From the NCBI GenBank assembly GCA_964586425.1, contig CAZPHI010000003.1, positions 22,572 through 86,571 of the forward strand: a stretch of 64,000 nucleotides of DNA, read 5' to 3'. This document shows positions 28,596 to 36,282 of the stretch, piece after piece (positions within the stretch are counted from its first letter, which is position 1; each line of letters opens with the position of its first letter). The translations under genes and the position numbers were made by a program. The notes beneath the pieces are model-generated. The model did not search any database, was not told the DNA's origin, and saw only the letters and a program-made list of their open reading frames with translations. Origin of the DNA: CAZPHI01 sp964586425. GTDB lineage: Bacteria > Bacillota > Clostridia > Lachnospirales > Lachnospiraceae.

Positions 28596-30986
28596 ATGAG
28601 ACATTTCAGATATAAAAAAGTAATTAATAAAAAGAATACAATCAGATGTGCAGCATTAGTAATGTCAACGGCTATGATAGTTTCACTTACAGCGTGTGCT
28701 ACTAATGATTCACAGGATTCAACAAAAGCTACTACAGGTATTACTAATGCTGTTTCAACCAATGTACAGACAAAATTATCACAGGCTACAGAGAATGGTA
28801 AGGAAGAGACAGTATATGCATTCTGTAATGCTAATGGCTCAGTTAATAATGTAATCGTAAGTAATTGGCTTAAGAATGCTGATAAGAAGACATCTCTTAG
28901 TGATGTATCTTCACTTAAGAATATAGTTAATTTGAAAGGTAATCAGACATACACAACTAACGGTAATCAGGTAACATGGGATGCACAGGGAAGTGATATC
29001 TACTATCAGGGAACTTCAACACAGGAGCTTCCAGTTAGTGTTAAAGTAACATATTATCTTGACGGCAAGGAAACAAGCGCAGAAAATATAGCCGGTAAGT
29101 CTGGTAAAGTAAAAGTAAGATTTGATTATACAAACAATCAGAAGAGCGGTAATGTATATGTACCATTCCTTACAGTTAGTGGAATGCTTCTTCCAGCGGA
29201 TATGGCGAAAAATGTTGTTGTAACTAATGGTAAAGTAGTATCCGAAGGGGACAATTCAATTGCAGTTGGCCTTGCGCTCCCAGGATTAAGTGACAGCTTA
29301 AAGATTAAAGGCAGTGATATTGATATATCAAGTAAGGTTCCAGATTATGTAGAAGTATCTATGGATGCAACTAATTTCAAATTAGATATGACTATGACAA
29401 TGGTTATGACAGGTGATATCCTTGATGGTGATGATATTGATTCCTCAATTGTTGATGAACTTCAGGATGCTATTGATACACTCTCAGACAGCTCTACTAA
29501 GCTAAGAGAAGGAACAGGTCAGCTCCTTGATGGAGTTAATACACTTGCTGGAAAGATGCCAGAATTCGCAGATGGAATGGACACTCTCAATAGTGGTATT
29601 AGTCAGTACACAGATGGTGTAGGTCAAATCGCTGATGGAGTTAATACAGCAGTTAGCGGTGCCAATCAGTTAGCAGATGGAGCACAGCAGATTAAGGGTG
29701 GACTTAGTGTTGCAGATGACGGAACTAATCAGTTAAAAGCTGGTTACGAAGGTCAGGGAACAGAGGAAGAACCTGGAGCAGTTGCAGGTGCCAACCAGTT
29801 AGCAGATGGAACTGCTGAGTTAGATGATAAAGTAAATAGTCAGTTAGCACCGGGAGCGCAGCAGTTAGCAGATGGAACAACAGATTTGAATACCAAAGTA
29901 ACAGGACAGTTAGCCCCAGGTTCACAGCAGTTAGCAGATGGTGTTGATACATTAGCACAAGGTACAGGACAGCTTGCAGAAGGTGCTGCCAGTGTATCAG
30001 ATGGTGTTGATCAAGTAGTAACAATGCTTGATACAGCAGCCAAGGAGCTTTCTGATTCAATTGTTGAATATAAAGGTAAGCTTACAGAAGTTACAAATGG
30101 AATTACGACTGCTGAGGGTGGAATAGCTCAACTAGAAAATGCAATTAAAGTAGAAACAGATGCAACAAAGAAAGCTGCATATGAGCAGCAGTTAGCAGCA
30201 TATAAAGCTAAGAGAGAAGAACTCATTGAACAGAAGGGCCAGGTTGAAGGTGCAATTACAGCACTTACATCAGCGCTTGAAAAACTTTCTGGTAATGATG
30301 AAAGCCTTGCTAATCTGAAAGATGGAGCAAGTTCATTAGCATCTGGATTATCTTCACTTGATACAAGTGTTACAACAGTATTACAGCCAGGAGCAGCACA
30401 ACTTAATGCCGGTATTGGACAGCTCGCAGCTGGAGCAGGTCAGTTACAGGGTGGCGCAGCACAGCTTAATACAGGAGTTGGTAATCTGGCAGCTGGTACA
30501 GCAAGACTTAGAGCAGGAGCAGCAAAGCTTAACGATGGTGTTGGACAGTTATATGCAGGAACAGTCAAATTAGGCTCAGGTATCAGCCAACTTTCAGTTG
30601 GTAGTGATTCATTATGTACAGGCTTAGCTGCATTAAAAGATGGTTCATTGAAATTGCAGGCAGGAGCAGCGCAGCTTACAGAAAAATCACCTGAACTTGT
30701 AGCAGGAGCAACTAAGCTTAAAGATGCAGTATCACAGCTTACAGATGGTGTTAATCAATTGAGCGAAGGAGCAACAACACTTAATGATGGTATGATTAAG
30801 TTTGATGAAGAAGGAATTCAGAAACTTGCAGACCTCTTTGGAGATGATGCACAGGAAGTTATTGATAGAGTTAATGCAGTCATAAGTGCAGGTAAGAATT
30901 ACACAACATATAGTGGTGCATCAAGTGATACAACTAATAATGTTAAATTCATTATTAAGACTGCTGGAGTTGGTTCTGACAACTAA
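28596..30986 (+). CDS. Lipoprotein with xxxLxxG repeats (YhgE/Pip-like), MMPL partner
   Basis: A 796-residue exported protein. The N-terminus is basic, then hydrophobic, ending in a lipobox L-T-A-C, so it should be a lipoprotein. Residues about 45-285 are a globular domain. From about 300 to 720 there are dozens of heptad-like repeats with the pattern L-x-x-G (for example QLADG, QLAAG), interrupted by a coiled coil at about 485-570. Such repeats occur in YhgE/Pip proteins and MMPL-associated partners and form extended surface structures. Several ATGs open the frame; ATG 28596 is chosen because GGAG lies 6 bases upstream. It probably forms one transcription unit with the MMPL exporter. Confidence 0.82.
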   Translation: MRHFRYKKVINKKNTIRCAALVMSTAMIVSLTACATNDSQDSTKATTGITNAVSTNVQTKLSQATENGKEETVYAFCNANGSVNNVIVSNWLKNADKKTSLSDVSSLKNIVNLKGNQTYTTNGNQVTWDAQGSDIYYQGTSTQELPVSVKVTYYLDGKETSAENIAGKSGKVKVRFDYTNNQKSGNVYVPFLTVSGMLLPADMAKNVVVTNGKVVSEGDNSIAVGLALPGLSDSLKIKGSDIDISSKVPDYVEVSMDATNFKLDMTMTMVMTGDILDGDDIDSSIVDELQDAIDTLSDSSTKLREGTGQLLDGVNTLAGKMPEFADGMDTLNSGISQYTDGVGQIADGVNTAVSGANQLADGAQQIKGGLSVADDGTNQLKAGYEGQGTEEEPGAVAGANQLADGTAELDDKVNSQLAPGAQQLADGTTDLNTKVTGQLAPGSQQLADGVDTLAQGTGQLAEGAASVSDGVDQVVTMLDTAAKELSDSIVEYKGKLTEVTNGITTAEGGIAQLENAIKVETDATKKAAYEQQLAAYKAKREELIEQKGQVEGAITALTSALEKLSGNDESLANLKDGASSLASGLSSLDTSVTTVLQPGAAQLNAGIGQLAAGAGQLQGGAAQLNTGVGNLAAGTARLRAGAAKLNDGVGQLYAGTVKLGSGISQLSVGSDSLCTGLAALKDGSLKLQAGAAQLTEKSPELVAGATKLKDAVSQLTDGVNQLSEGATTLNDGMIKFDEEGIQKLADLFGDDAQEVIDRVNAVISAGKNYTTYSGASSDTTNNVKFIIKTAGVGSDN

Positions 30987-30993
30987 TATATAC

Positions 30994-31022
30994 TTTACAA
31001 AAGATAAAATAATTATTATATT
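30994..31022 (+). promoter_or_regulatory. Promoter for the structured-leader gene
   Basis: -35 TTTACA (30994-30999), a 17-bp spacer, and -10 TATATT (31017-31022). The transcript would begin near 31029 and carry a leader of about 115 bases before ATG 31147. Confidence 0.6.
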
Positions 31023-31044
31023 ACATATTAATTATTAACGGTAA

Positions 31045-31113
31045 TGTGCCGATACAATATACACCAACCATGGAGGGTGGGGCAGATTAGTGTCGGCGCA
31101 GTACCACAATCTG
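31045..31113 (+). promoter_or_regulatory. Structured mRNA leader, possible cis-regulatory element
   Basis: An 11-bp helix (31045-31055 with 31090-31100, two G-U pairs) encloses a second hairpin (31064-31069 with 31075-31080) that covers a GGAGGG. An alternative 6-bp pairing (31083-31088 with 31108-31113) would compete with the outer helix. I recognise no known riboswitch consensus here. Confidence 0.45.
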
Positions 31114-31146
31114 TATAACGAAAGCCGCGCAGAAATGAGGTATAAG

Positions 31147-31779
31147 ATGGATAATATGAATATCAACGGAAGTTATGCTAATGGTTATAATAACTATACC
31201 AATAAGACTTCCAAATCAGAACAGACTCAGACAAAGTCATCAAAGACAACAGCAACTGTTACTGATAAGACAGCAAAGAGCACGGATGCAGCAGCTGTAT
31301 ATGAGCCATCAAAAGAATCGGTTAAGGTTACATCAAAGAATACAACTAAGACAGGCAATGCAGCATTGATTGCACAGCTTAAAGCTGATCAGCAGAACAA
31401 AACAGCACAGATGCAGAGTCTTGTAACGAAGATGTTCAAGCAGCAGGGTGTTACAATTGGAAGCACTGATGAGATGTGGAAAGCATTGGCGGGCGGTAAC
31501 TTTACAGCAGATGCTGATACAATTGCACAGGCAAAACAAGATATATCAGAAGATGGCTACTGGGGTGTATCCCAGACATCGGACAGAATATTCTCATTTG
31601 CAATGGCACTTTCAGGCGGAGACGAAGAGAAGATGCAAAGCATGAAATCCGCAGTAGAAAAAGGCTTCAAAGAAGCCACAAAATCATGGGGCAAATCATT
31701 ACCAGATATCTCAAGTCAGACATATGATTCAGTAATGAAGAAATTCGATGATTATTTTAATACAGACCAGGCAGAATAA
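31147..31779 (+). CDS. Conserved hypothetical protein with disordered N-terminus
   Basis: A 210-residue protein. The first 85 residues are rich in Asn, Thr, Ser and Lys and look disordered; the remaining part is a compact helical domain with a conserved-looking core (YWGVSQTSDRI at about residue 140 and LPDISSQTYD near 190). There is no signal peptide or membrane segment. I start at ATG 31147, where GAGG lies 6 bases upstream; a longer frame from GTG 31090 is possible, but that codon is part of the leader helix. I do not know its function. Similar C-terminal domains occur in other clostridial proteins of unknown role. Confidence 0.7.
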   Translation: MDNMNINGSYANGYNNYTNKTSKSEQTQTKSSKTTATVTDKTAKSTDAAAVYEPSKESVKVTSKNTTKTGNAALIAQLKADQQNKTAQMQSLVTKMFKQQGVTIGSTDEMWKALAGGNFTADADTIAQAKQDISEDGYWGVSQTSDRIFSFAMALSGGDEEKMQSMKSAVEKGFKEATKSWGKSLPDISSQTYDSVMKKFDDYFNTDQAE

Positions 31780-31790
31780 TTATACATACT

Positions 31791-31829
31791 AAGAGCTGTA
31801 CTTTCACGAGAGGTGAGGGTACAGCTCTT
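31791..31829. terminator. Bidirectional terminator
   Basis: A perfect 11-bp stem (31791-31801 with 31819-31829) followed by TTTTTT, located between the hypothetical gene and the convergent SPOCS/LysM gene. Confidence 0.88.
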
Positions 31830-31836
31830 TTTTGCA

Positions 31837-32523
31837 TTATACTCTTACAAGCAGAAGTTTGTCACCAGCGGCAACTTCGTCGCTGGATAACTTATTGGCG
31901 GATTTGATTTCTTCCATTGTAGTATTGTGAGACTTGGCGATTGACCAAAGTGAATCGTTTTGGTTAACAATATATCCGATAATACCAGGAAGCTTTGAGA
32001 GGTAGTCAGAACTCATCGGTTCTATCTTAACATTGTCAATTACATTAAGCTCAAGTGGCTCGAAACAGATTGCATCCAGATTAACAACAGCTTTAACTTC
32101 AATTTCACCACCACCAGGCATTGAGTAGCTAATCTGGTCAAGCGATGGCGTAATTGTGTAATAACTATTACTTGTAATTCCATCCACTTCTATGACGTGG
32201 CTGAAAGGAATAGTTCCACTAATAGTGTTCATTGGGAGATTATCATCTGATGTCAGGTAGAATATATTGAAACTAATAATTCCATCAATATCAATTCCGT
32301 TGTTTGCTACGTCTACACTGATGTCATCAACATTTACAGTACCACTTATATTGCATACGGACAGCAACTGTTCATCCGTCTTAACATGCACCTTGCTGCT
32401 GATTTTGCAACGTGAGTTATTTCTAAGAAGAAGCTTTGGAACATTGCATATATTCTTCTCAAGTGTTGTATTGTAACAAGGTATGTATAAATCATTCACA
32501 GTGGAGATGTCATGTTCTTCATA
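31837..32523 (-). CDS. SPOCS (DUF3794) and LysM domain protein, 5' end lost in gap
   Basis: The frame is open from the scaffold gap to its stop (about 229 residues visible). The part present is the C-terminal half of a SPOCS/DUF3794-type beta-rich domain (about 40-170) and a C-terminal LysM domain of about 45 residues beginning IVNQNDSLWSIAK. DUF3794-LysM proteins such as SipL attach to spore or cell-wall material. The GTG at 32497-32499 could serve as a start, but eight codons upstream remain open up to the N run and there is no ribosome binding site, so I treat the gene as interrupted by the gap. Likely role: peptidoglycan or coat-associated structural protein. Confidence 0.8.
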   Translation of the reverse strand, partial: YEEHDISTVNDLYIPCYNTTLEKNICNVPKLLLRNNSRCKISSKVHVKTDEQLLSVCNISGTVNVDDISVDVANNGIDIDGIISFNIFYLTSDDNLPMNTISGTIPFSHVIEVDGITSNSYYTITPSLDQISYSMPGGGEIEVKAVVNLDAICFEPLELNVIDNVKIEPMSSDYLSKLPGIIGYIVNQNDSLWSIAKSHNTTMEEIKSANKLSSDEVAAGDKLLLVRV

Positions 32524-32623
32524 NNNNNNNNNNNNNNNNNNNNNNNNNNNNNNNNNNNNNNNNNNNNNNNNNNNNNNNNNNNNNNNNNNNNNNNNNNNNN
32601 NNNNNNNNNNNNNNNNNNNNNNN
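32524..32623. other. Scaffold gap (100 N)
   Basis: Exactly 100 N, a conventional gap of unknown true length. It cuts the SPOCS/LysM gene on one side and the PrcB-like gene on the other. Confidence 0.99.
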
Positions 32624-32830
32624 CTTCATAGCATTGCGCTTGTGACTCTCAATTACGGTCTTTATCTCGGAAGGAATATCCTCTTCTTCGACTACTGTAT
32701 AATCAAGAGGCGTATAATCGTGGGCAGAATCCTTAGAAGAACACCCATTGAGCATGTGTAATGCTATGATTATAATGGAAAATGCTGCTAACACCTTAAT
32801 ACCTTTATGCAATTCTATATTGACCTCCAT
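32624..32830 (-). CDS. PrcB-like lipoprotein, 3' part lost in gap
   Basis: Only the first 69 residues or so remain. A hydrophobic stretch ends in a lipobox (L-N-G-C followed by Ser-Ser), so the product is probably a membrane-anchored lipoprotein. The segment after it (YTVVEEEDIPSEIK then EIKTVIESHK) resembles the start of the PrcB 'protease complex subunit' family. The ATG at 32830 lacks a site upstream; a TTG at 32812, with GGAGG about 11 bases before it, is an alternative start. The identification rests on a short stretch and is tentative. Confidence 0.6.
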
Positions 32831-32979
32831 TCTGGCATTTACATTATAAAGTGCAAATTGTATTTGCTATAACACAGAATATGAGAGAAATAATGAATAT
32901 ATGCTAAAAAAATATATTAATTCAAAGGCTTATATCGGTTGAATATTTAATGCTTTTATGGTAATATGTTTTTAGCTTT

Positions 32980-33771
32980 ATGTATAATAAACTTGAAAAC
33001 TGGTGTGGTATGATATTTGATGATGTTGGGATGTTGTCGGTAGTGATTCCGGCGTATAATGAGGAAAAGTGCATATATGACAATCTTTTTGAAACAGTGA
33101 AGATAATTAGTGCATTCAAAACTGATTTTGAATTAGTATGTGTTAACGATGGAAGTTCTGATAAGACATTGGAGCTTATTAAGGCGGCACATGAGAAGGA
33201 TGAAAGAATCAGATGGGTTACATATGAAGAGAATCACGGCAAAGGTTATGCAATAAAGACCGGAGTAGAAGCAGCCAATGGAGAGTACATAGCATTTTTG
33301 GATGCAGATTTAGAATTGAATCCAAAGCAGCTTGAAGGATTTATGAGAAAGATGTTTACGAGTAATGCGGATGTGGTTATTGGGTGCAAGTTACACAAGG
33401 CATCACAGATAAAATATCCAATTAAGCGAAAGATAATGAGCATCGGATATTACATAATGCTTTTATTATTATTCAGGCTTAATGTTAAAGATACACAGAC
33501 GGGGTTAAAGCTATTCAAGGCAGAAGTAATAAAGCCTATAATGCCATTGCTTAAAACCTCGGGATTTGCATATGACATCGAGATACTGGCAGCAGCTAAT
33601 AAAAGAGGCTATAAGATTGCAGAGATGCCGGTTAGAGTTGTATATGTGAGAGAAAAAGGCAGCAGAAGAATAACCATGAAGGATGTATGGAAAGCATTTT
33701 GTGATACATGGGCAATATTCTATAGGCTTAATTTCCAAAAATATTATTCTGAAAAGAGGGTAAGCAGATGA
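32980..33771 (+). CDS. Family 2 glycosyltransferase, polyprenyl-phosphate type
   Basis: A protein of up to 263 residues with a GT-A fold. The nucleotide-sugar motifs VVIPAYNEE, NDGSSDKT and DADLELNP are clear, and KDTQTGLKLF is typical of the dolichyl/polyprenyl-phosphate sugar synthase subgroup (DPM1-like). One hydrophobic segment (about 150-166) may touch the membrane. Such enzymes load a sugar onto a lipid carrier for surface polymer or glycoprotein synthesis. The start is unsure: neither ATG 32980, 33010 nor 33031 has a good site, though the conserved part begins at 33031. It overlaps the next gene by 4 bases (ATGA). Confidence 0.88.
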   Translation: MYNKLENWCGMIFDDVGMLSVVIPAYNEEKCIYDNLFETVKIISAFKTDFELVCVNDGSSDKTLELIKAAHEKDERIRWVTYEENHGKGYAIKTGVEAANGEYIAFLDADLELNPKQLEGFMRKMFTSNADVVIGCKLHKASQIKYPIKRKIMSIGYYIMLLLLFRLNVKDTQTGLKLFKAEVIKPIMPLLKTSGFAYDIEILAAANKRGYKIAEMPVRVVYVREKGSRRITMKDVWKAFCDTWAIFYRLNFQKYYSEKRVSR

Positions 33772-35009
33772 CAGGTAATGATAATAAGGACAAAGAAGTA
33801 GATTTAAAGCTTGACGAACAGCCATTTGTTGTAGAACTTGTAGAAGTAGATGATGGCAAATCAGACAAGAATGCAAAGAAACCTGATGAAAAAGCAATTA
33901 AAGAAGCAGCAATTGAGTCTGCTAAGAAGCTTGAGGCGGCTAATGCAGCTAAAGCTGAAGCAGCAGCAAAAGAAGAGAAGGCTATGAAGGAAGCACAGGA
34001 AGCTCTTCGTATCGAGAAATTAAAGGCTGAAGAAGCATTTAATAAGGCAAAAGCAGAGCAGGACGCAAAGCTCTCACAGAATTTTGCAGCAGCTTTTGGC
34101 AATTCGGATTCAACTGCTGATAAAACAGCAAGCGGAGTAAGACCTTTGACACTTTCAGCAATGGAAGCAGAGTCACAGGCAGAGCTTTCAAAGACAACAA
34201 GTAAACCACTTGGATTTGCAGATCCAGATCTGACACCGGTTGCATCTGGAACATCGGCTACTCATCTTACGATTGAACTTGAGGAAATTGATGATGAGCC
34301 AGTTGATTTGACTGGAAGTAAGGATAAAAAATCTAGCAAAGACAATAAAGATAATAATGAAGCATCAAAGGCCAATGTTGCTAAGGATAACAATGAAAAA
34401 GATGCATCAAAGGGTAAGAATAAGAAGAAAGCCCCAGAAGCAGTTGAAGCACCAAAACAACCTAAGGATTATGGTGATGCAATTGAACTGGATTTGAAAG
34501 ATATTCCAATCAGAGATATATCAGATGATGTATTGTTTGATATATCAGAGATGAAAGAGAATCTTGCGCATGATAAGAGAAAGAAGAAGATTCTTATAGC
34601 AGCAGTTATAGCGTTCCTTGGTCAGTTCTTTCCATTCTGGGGTGTATATACATCAGCAGCAGGAATAAGTTCAATGGGAAGCTTATTTGGTGGCTATGGC
34701 GGATACTCATTGATTGGTAAATTATACTTTGTAGCATCAGTTGTGCTTATAGGTTTTATACTAATTAATCTTAAGAGATACATGGTAATACCTGCAATTG
34801 TAGGCCTTGTATCAATACTTGCACAGATAGTTATGATTGAGGTTAAGTCGTCAAGCACACTTGATTATATCTCAGGTCTCGTAGTTGTGATTCCTTGGAT
34901 TGGCCTTATCTTAGTTGCTGGCGGTATGATATATACAACTTTAGTGGCTAACAAGCTTAGAAAAGAGTACATTGCTAAGCAGAGAGTTATCAAAGGCAAG
35001 AATGTGTAA
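33768..35009 (+). CDS. Membrane protein with long charged N-terminal region
   Basis: A 413-residue protein. Residues 1-270 are rich in Lys, Glu, Ala and Asp, with a coiled-coil-like segment at about 40-105 and low-complexity stretches. The C-terminal 140 residues hold about four membrane helices. No enzyme motif is visible. It overlaps the glycosyltransferase by 4 bases, so the two are translationally coupled; it may anchor or regulate that enzyme, but this is only context. It is followed by a hairpin terminator. Confidence 0.75.
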   Translation: MTGNDNKDKEVDLKLDEQPFVVELVEVDDGKSDKNAKKPDEKAIKEAAIESAKKLEAANAAKAEAAAKEEKAMKEAQEALRIEKLKAEEAFNKAKAEQDAKLSQNFAAAFGNSDSTADKTASGVRPLTLSAMEAESQAELSKTTSKPLGFADPDLTPVASGTSATHLTIELEEIDDEPVDLTGSKDKKSSKDNKDNNEASKANVAKDNNEKDASKGKNKKKAPEAVEAPKQPKDYGDAIELDLKDIPIRDISDDVLFDISEMKENLAHDKRKKKILIAAVIAFLGQFFPFWGVYTSAAGISSMGSLFGGYGGYSLIGKLYFVASVVLIGFILINLKRYMVIPAIVGLVSILAQIVMIEVKSSSTLDYISGLVVVIPWIGLILVAGGMIYTTLVANKLRKEYIAKQRVIKGKNV

Positions 35010-35073
35010 ATAACAGGAACATAGGTTACAAGAACATAAGTGACATATATAAGTAATATAATAGAGTACATAT

Positions 35074-35106
35074 ACTGGGTGATGTTGTTGGACAATGTTA
35101 CCCAGT
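35074..35106 (+). terminator. Hairpin terminator
   Basis: A 14-bp stem with a few G-T pairs (35074-35087 with 35093-35106), a 5-base loop and an AT-rich tail. It separates the membrane protein from the reductase. Confidence 0.65.
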
Positions 35107-35145
35107 TATTAATTATAATTTATATCATATGAAAGGATGAATAAT

Positions 35146-35772
35146 ATGAAGGTTTTATTAATTAATGGAAGTCCAAAAAAGGAAGGCTGTACATATACTG
35201 CTTTAAAGGAAGTTGCAGACACACTTGAGGCACAGGGAATTGAAACAGAGATATTTCATGTAGGTCTAGAACCTGTAAAGGGTTGTTTTGGCTGTGGATA
35301 TTGTGCAAGAAATGAGGAGCATCTTTGTGTATATAATGATGATACTCTTAATGAAGCATTGAAGAAAGCAAAGGATTGTGATGGATTTGTATTTGGTTCA
35401 CCTGTTCATTATGCAGCAGCATCAGGAGCAATGACTTCATTCCTTGACAGATTCTTTATGGCTAACAAGGATGTAGCATTAAAACCAGGCGCAGCCGTAG
35501 TCAGCTGTAGAAGAGGTGGAGCAACTGCAGCACTTGACCAGTTAAATAAGTATTTTACTATCTCTAATATGCCTGTAGTTTCATCACAGTATTGGAATAT
35601 GGTTCATGGCAATACACCTGATGAAGTAAAGCAGGATCTTGAAGGAATGCAGACAATGCGTGTGCTAGGACGTAATATGGCATGGCTTTTACAATGTATT
35701 GAAGCTGGCAAGGCTGCCGGAGTTCCTATGCCTGAAAAGGAAGAAAAGCAAAAAACAAATTTTATAAGATAA
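35146..35772 (+). CDS. Flavodoxin-fold NAD(P)H-dependent FMN reductase
   Basis: A 208-residue flavoprotein. It begins with the FMN-phosphate loop LLINGSPKKEGCTYTAL, followed by a CFGCGYCARNEEHLC cysteine cluster at about 48-62 and the GSPVHYAAASG flavin loop at about 82-92. This matches the iron-sulfur flavoprotein/NADPH-dependent FMN reductase group; the four-cysteine arrangement may hold a cluster, although spacing varies in the family. ATG 35146 has AAAGGA 8 bases upstream, better than the ATG at 35137. It is a single gene with terminator-like hairpins on both sides. Confidence 0.88.
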   Translation: MKVLLINGSPKKEGCTYTALKEVADTLEAQGIETEIFHVGLEPVKGCFGCGYCARNEEHLCVYNDDTLNEALKKAKDCDGFVFGSPVHYAAASGAMTSFLDRFFMANKDVALKPGAAVVSCRRGGATAALDQLNKYFTISNMPVVSSQYWNMVHGNTPDEVKQDLEGMQTMRVLGRNMAWLLQCIEAGKAAGVPMPEKEEKQKTNFIR

Positions 35773-36193
35773 TATAGAATAAGCGGAAATCAACATAAAC
35801 AGAAAAACTACATAAGTAGGGGTGGACATTTGGAATGTTCTTAATAAAATGTGTTTGGATTATTAGAGCGAAATATACGCTTGTATGTCCAAACCATACT
35901 ACTACAAGCTATGAAAAATTGCTGATTGGAAATCAGAAGCTTTATAAGACTGCATAAATCCAAAAAATACCGGGAAATGCAAGAATTTTGGATTTTGAAC
36001 TTGAAAAATGCTTTTGAAAATCCAAAACACTTTTTTAGTAAGATGTAGATGATGTGATTTTGGATATATAGTAATAAAAATGCTTTATAATGTCCAAACA
36101 AGATAATTATAATTAATATAATGTATCCCATACAGTGGACACGAGAAAATTAAAGTTTATACCCAATTTATAAAACATAATGCATACAAATGA
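35773..36193. other. Gene-free region with recurrent TTTGGA inverted repeats
   Basis: No gene is visible. The hexamer TTTGGA or its complement recurs as three nested inverted pairs: 35853-35859 with 35888-35894 (7 bp, with an inner AGCG/CGCT hairpin), 35986-35996 with 36017-36027 (11 bp perfect), and 36059-36064 with 36093-36098. TGTCCAAAC occurs twice (from 35887 and 36092). It could be an RNA or a decayed repeat element; see the findings. Confidence 0.55.
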
Positions 36194-36239
36194 ATAAAGA
36201 CAAGGACTGGTGTTCTAGGATGCCAGTCCTTGTCTTTAT
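36194..36239. terminator. Strong bidirectional terminator
   Basis: A perfect 17-bp stem (36194-36210 with 36223-36239, 12-base loop), followed on the plus strand by a T-rich tract with the repeat TGTCTTTATGTT. It lies between the convergent reductase and MATE genes. Confidence 0.88.
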
Positions 36240-36282
36240 GTTTGTCTTTATGTTTATTTTTATCTTTATATTTGTATTACCT

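Noticed and set aside
29700..30600. DNA-level tandem repeat element inside the lipoprotein gene
   Set aside because: The repetition follows the protein heptads with varied codons and is explained by the L-x-x-G repeat protein, not by a mobile or satellite element.
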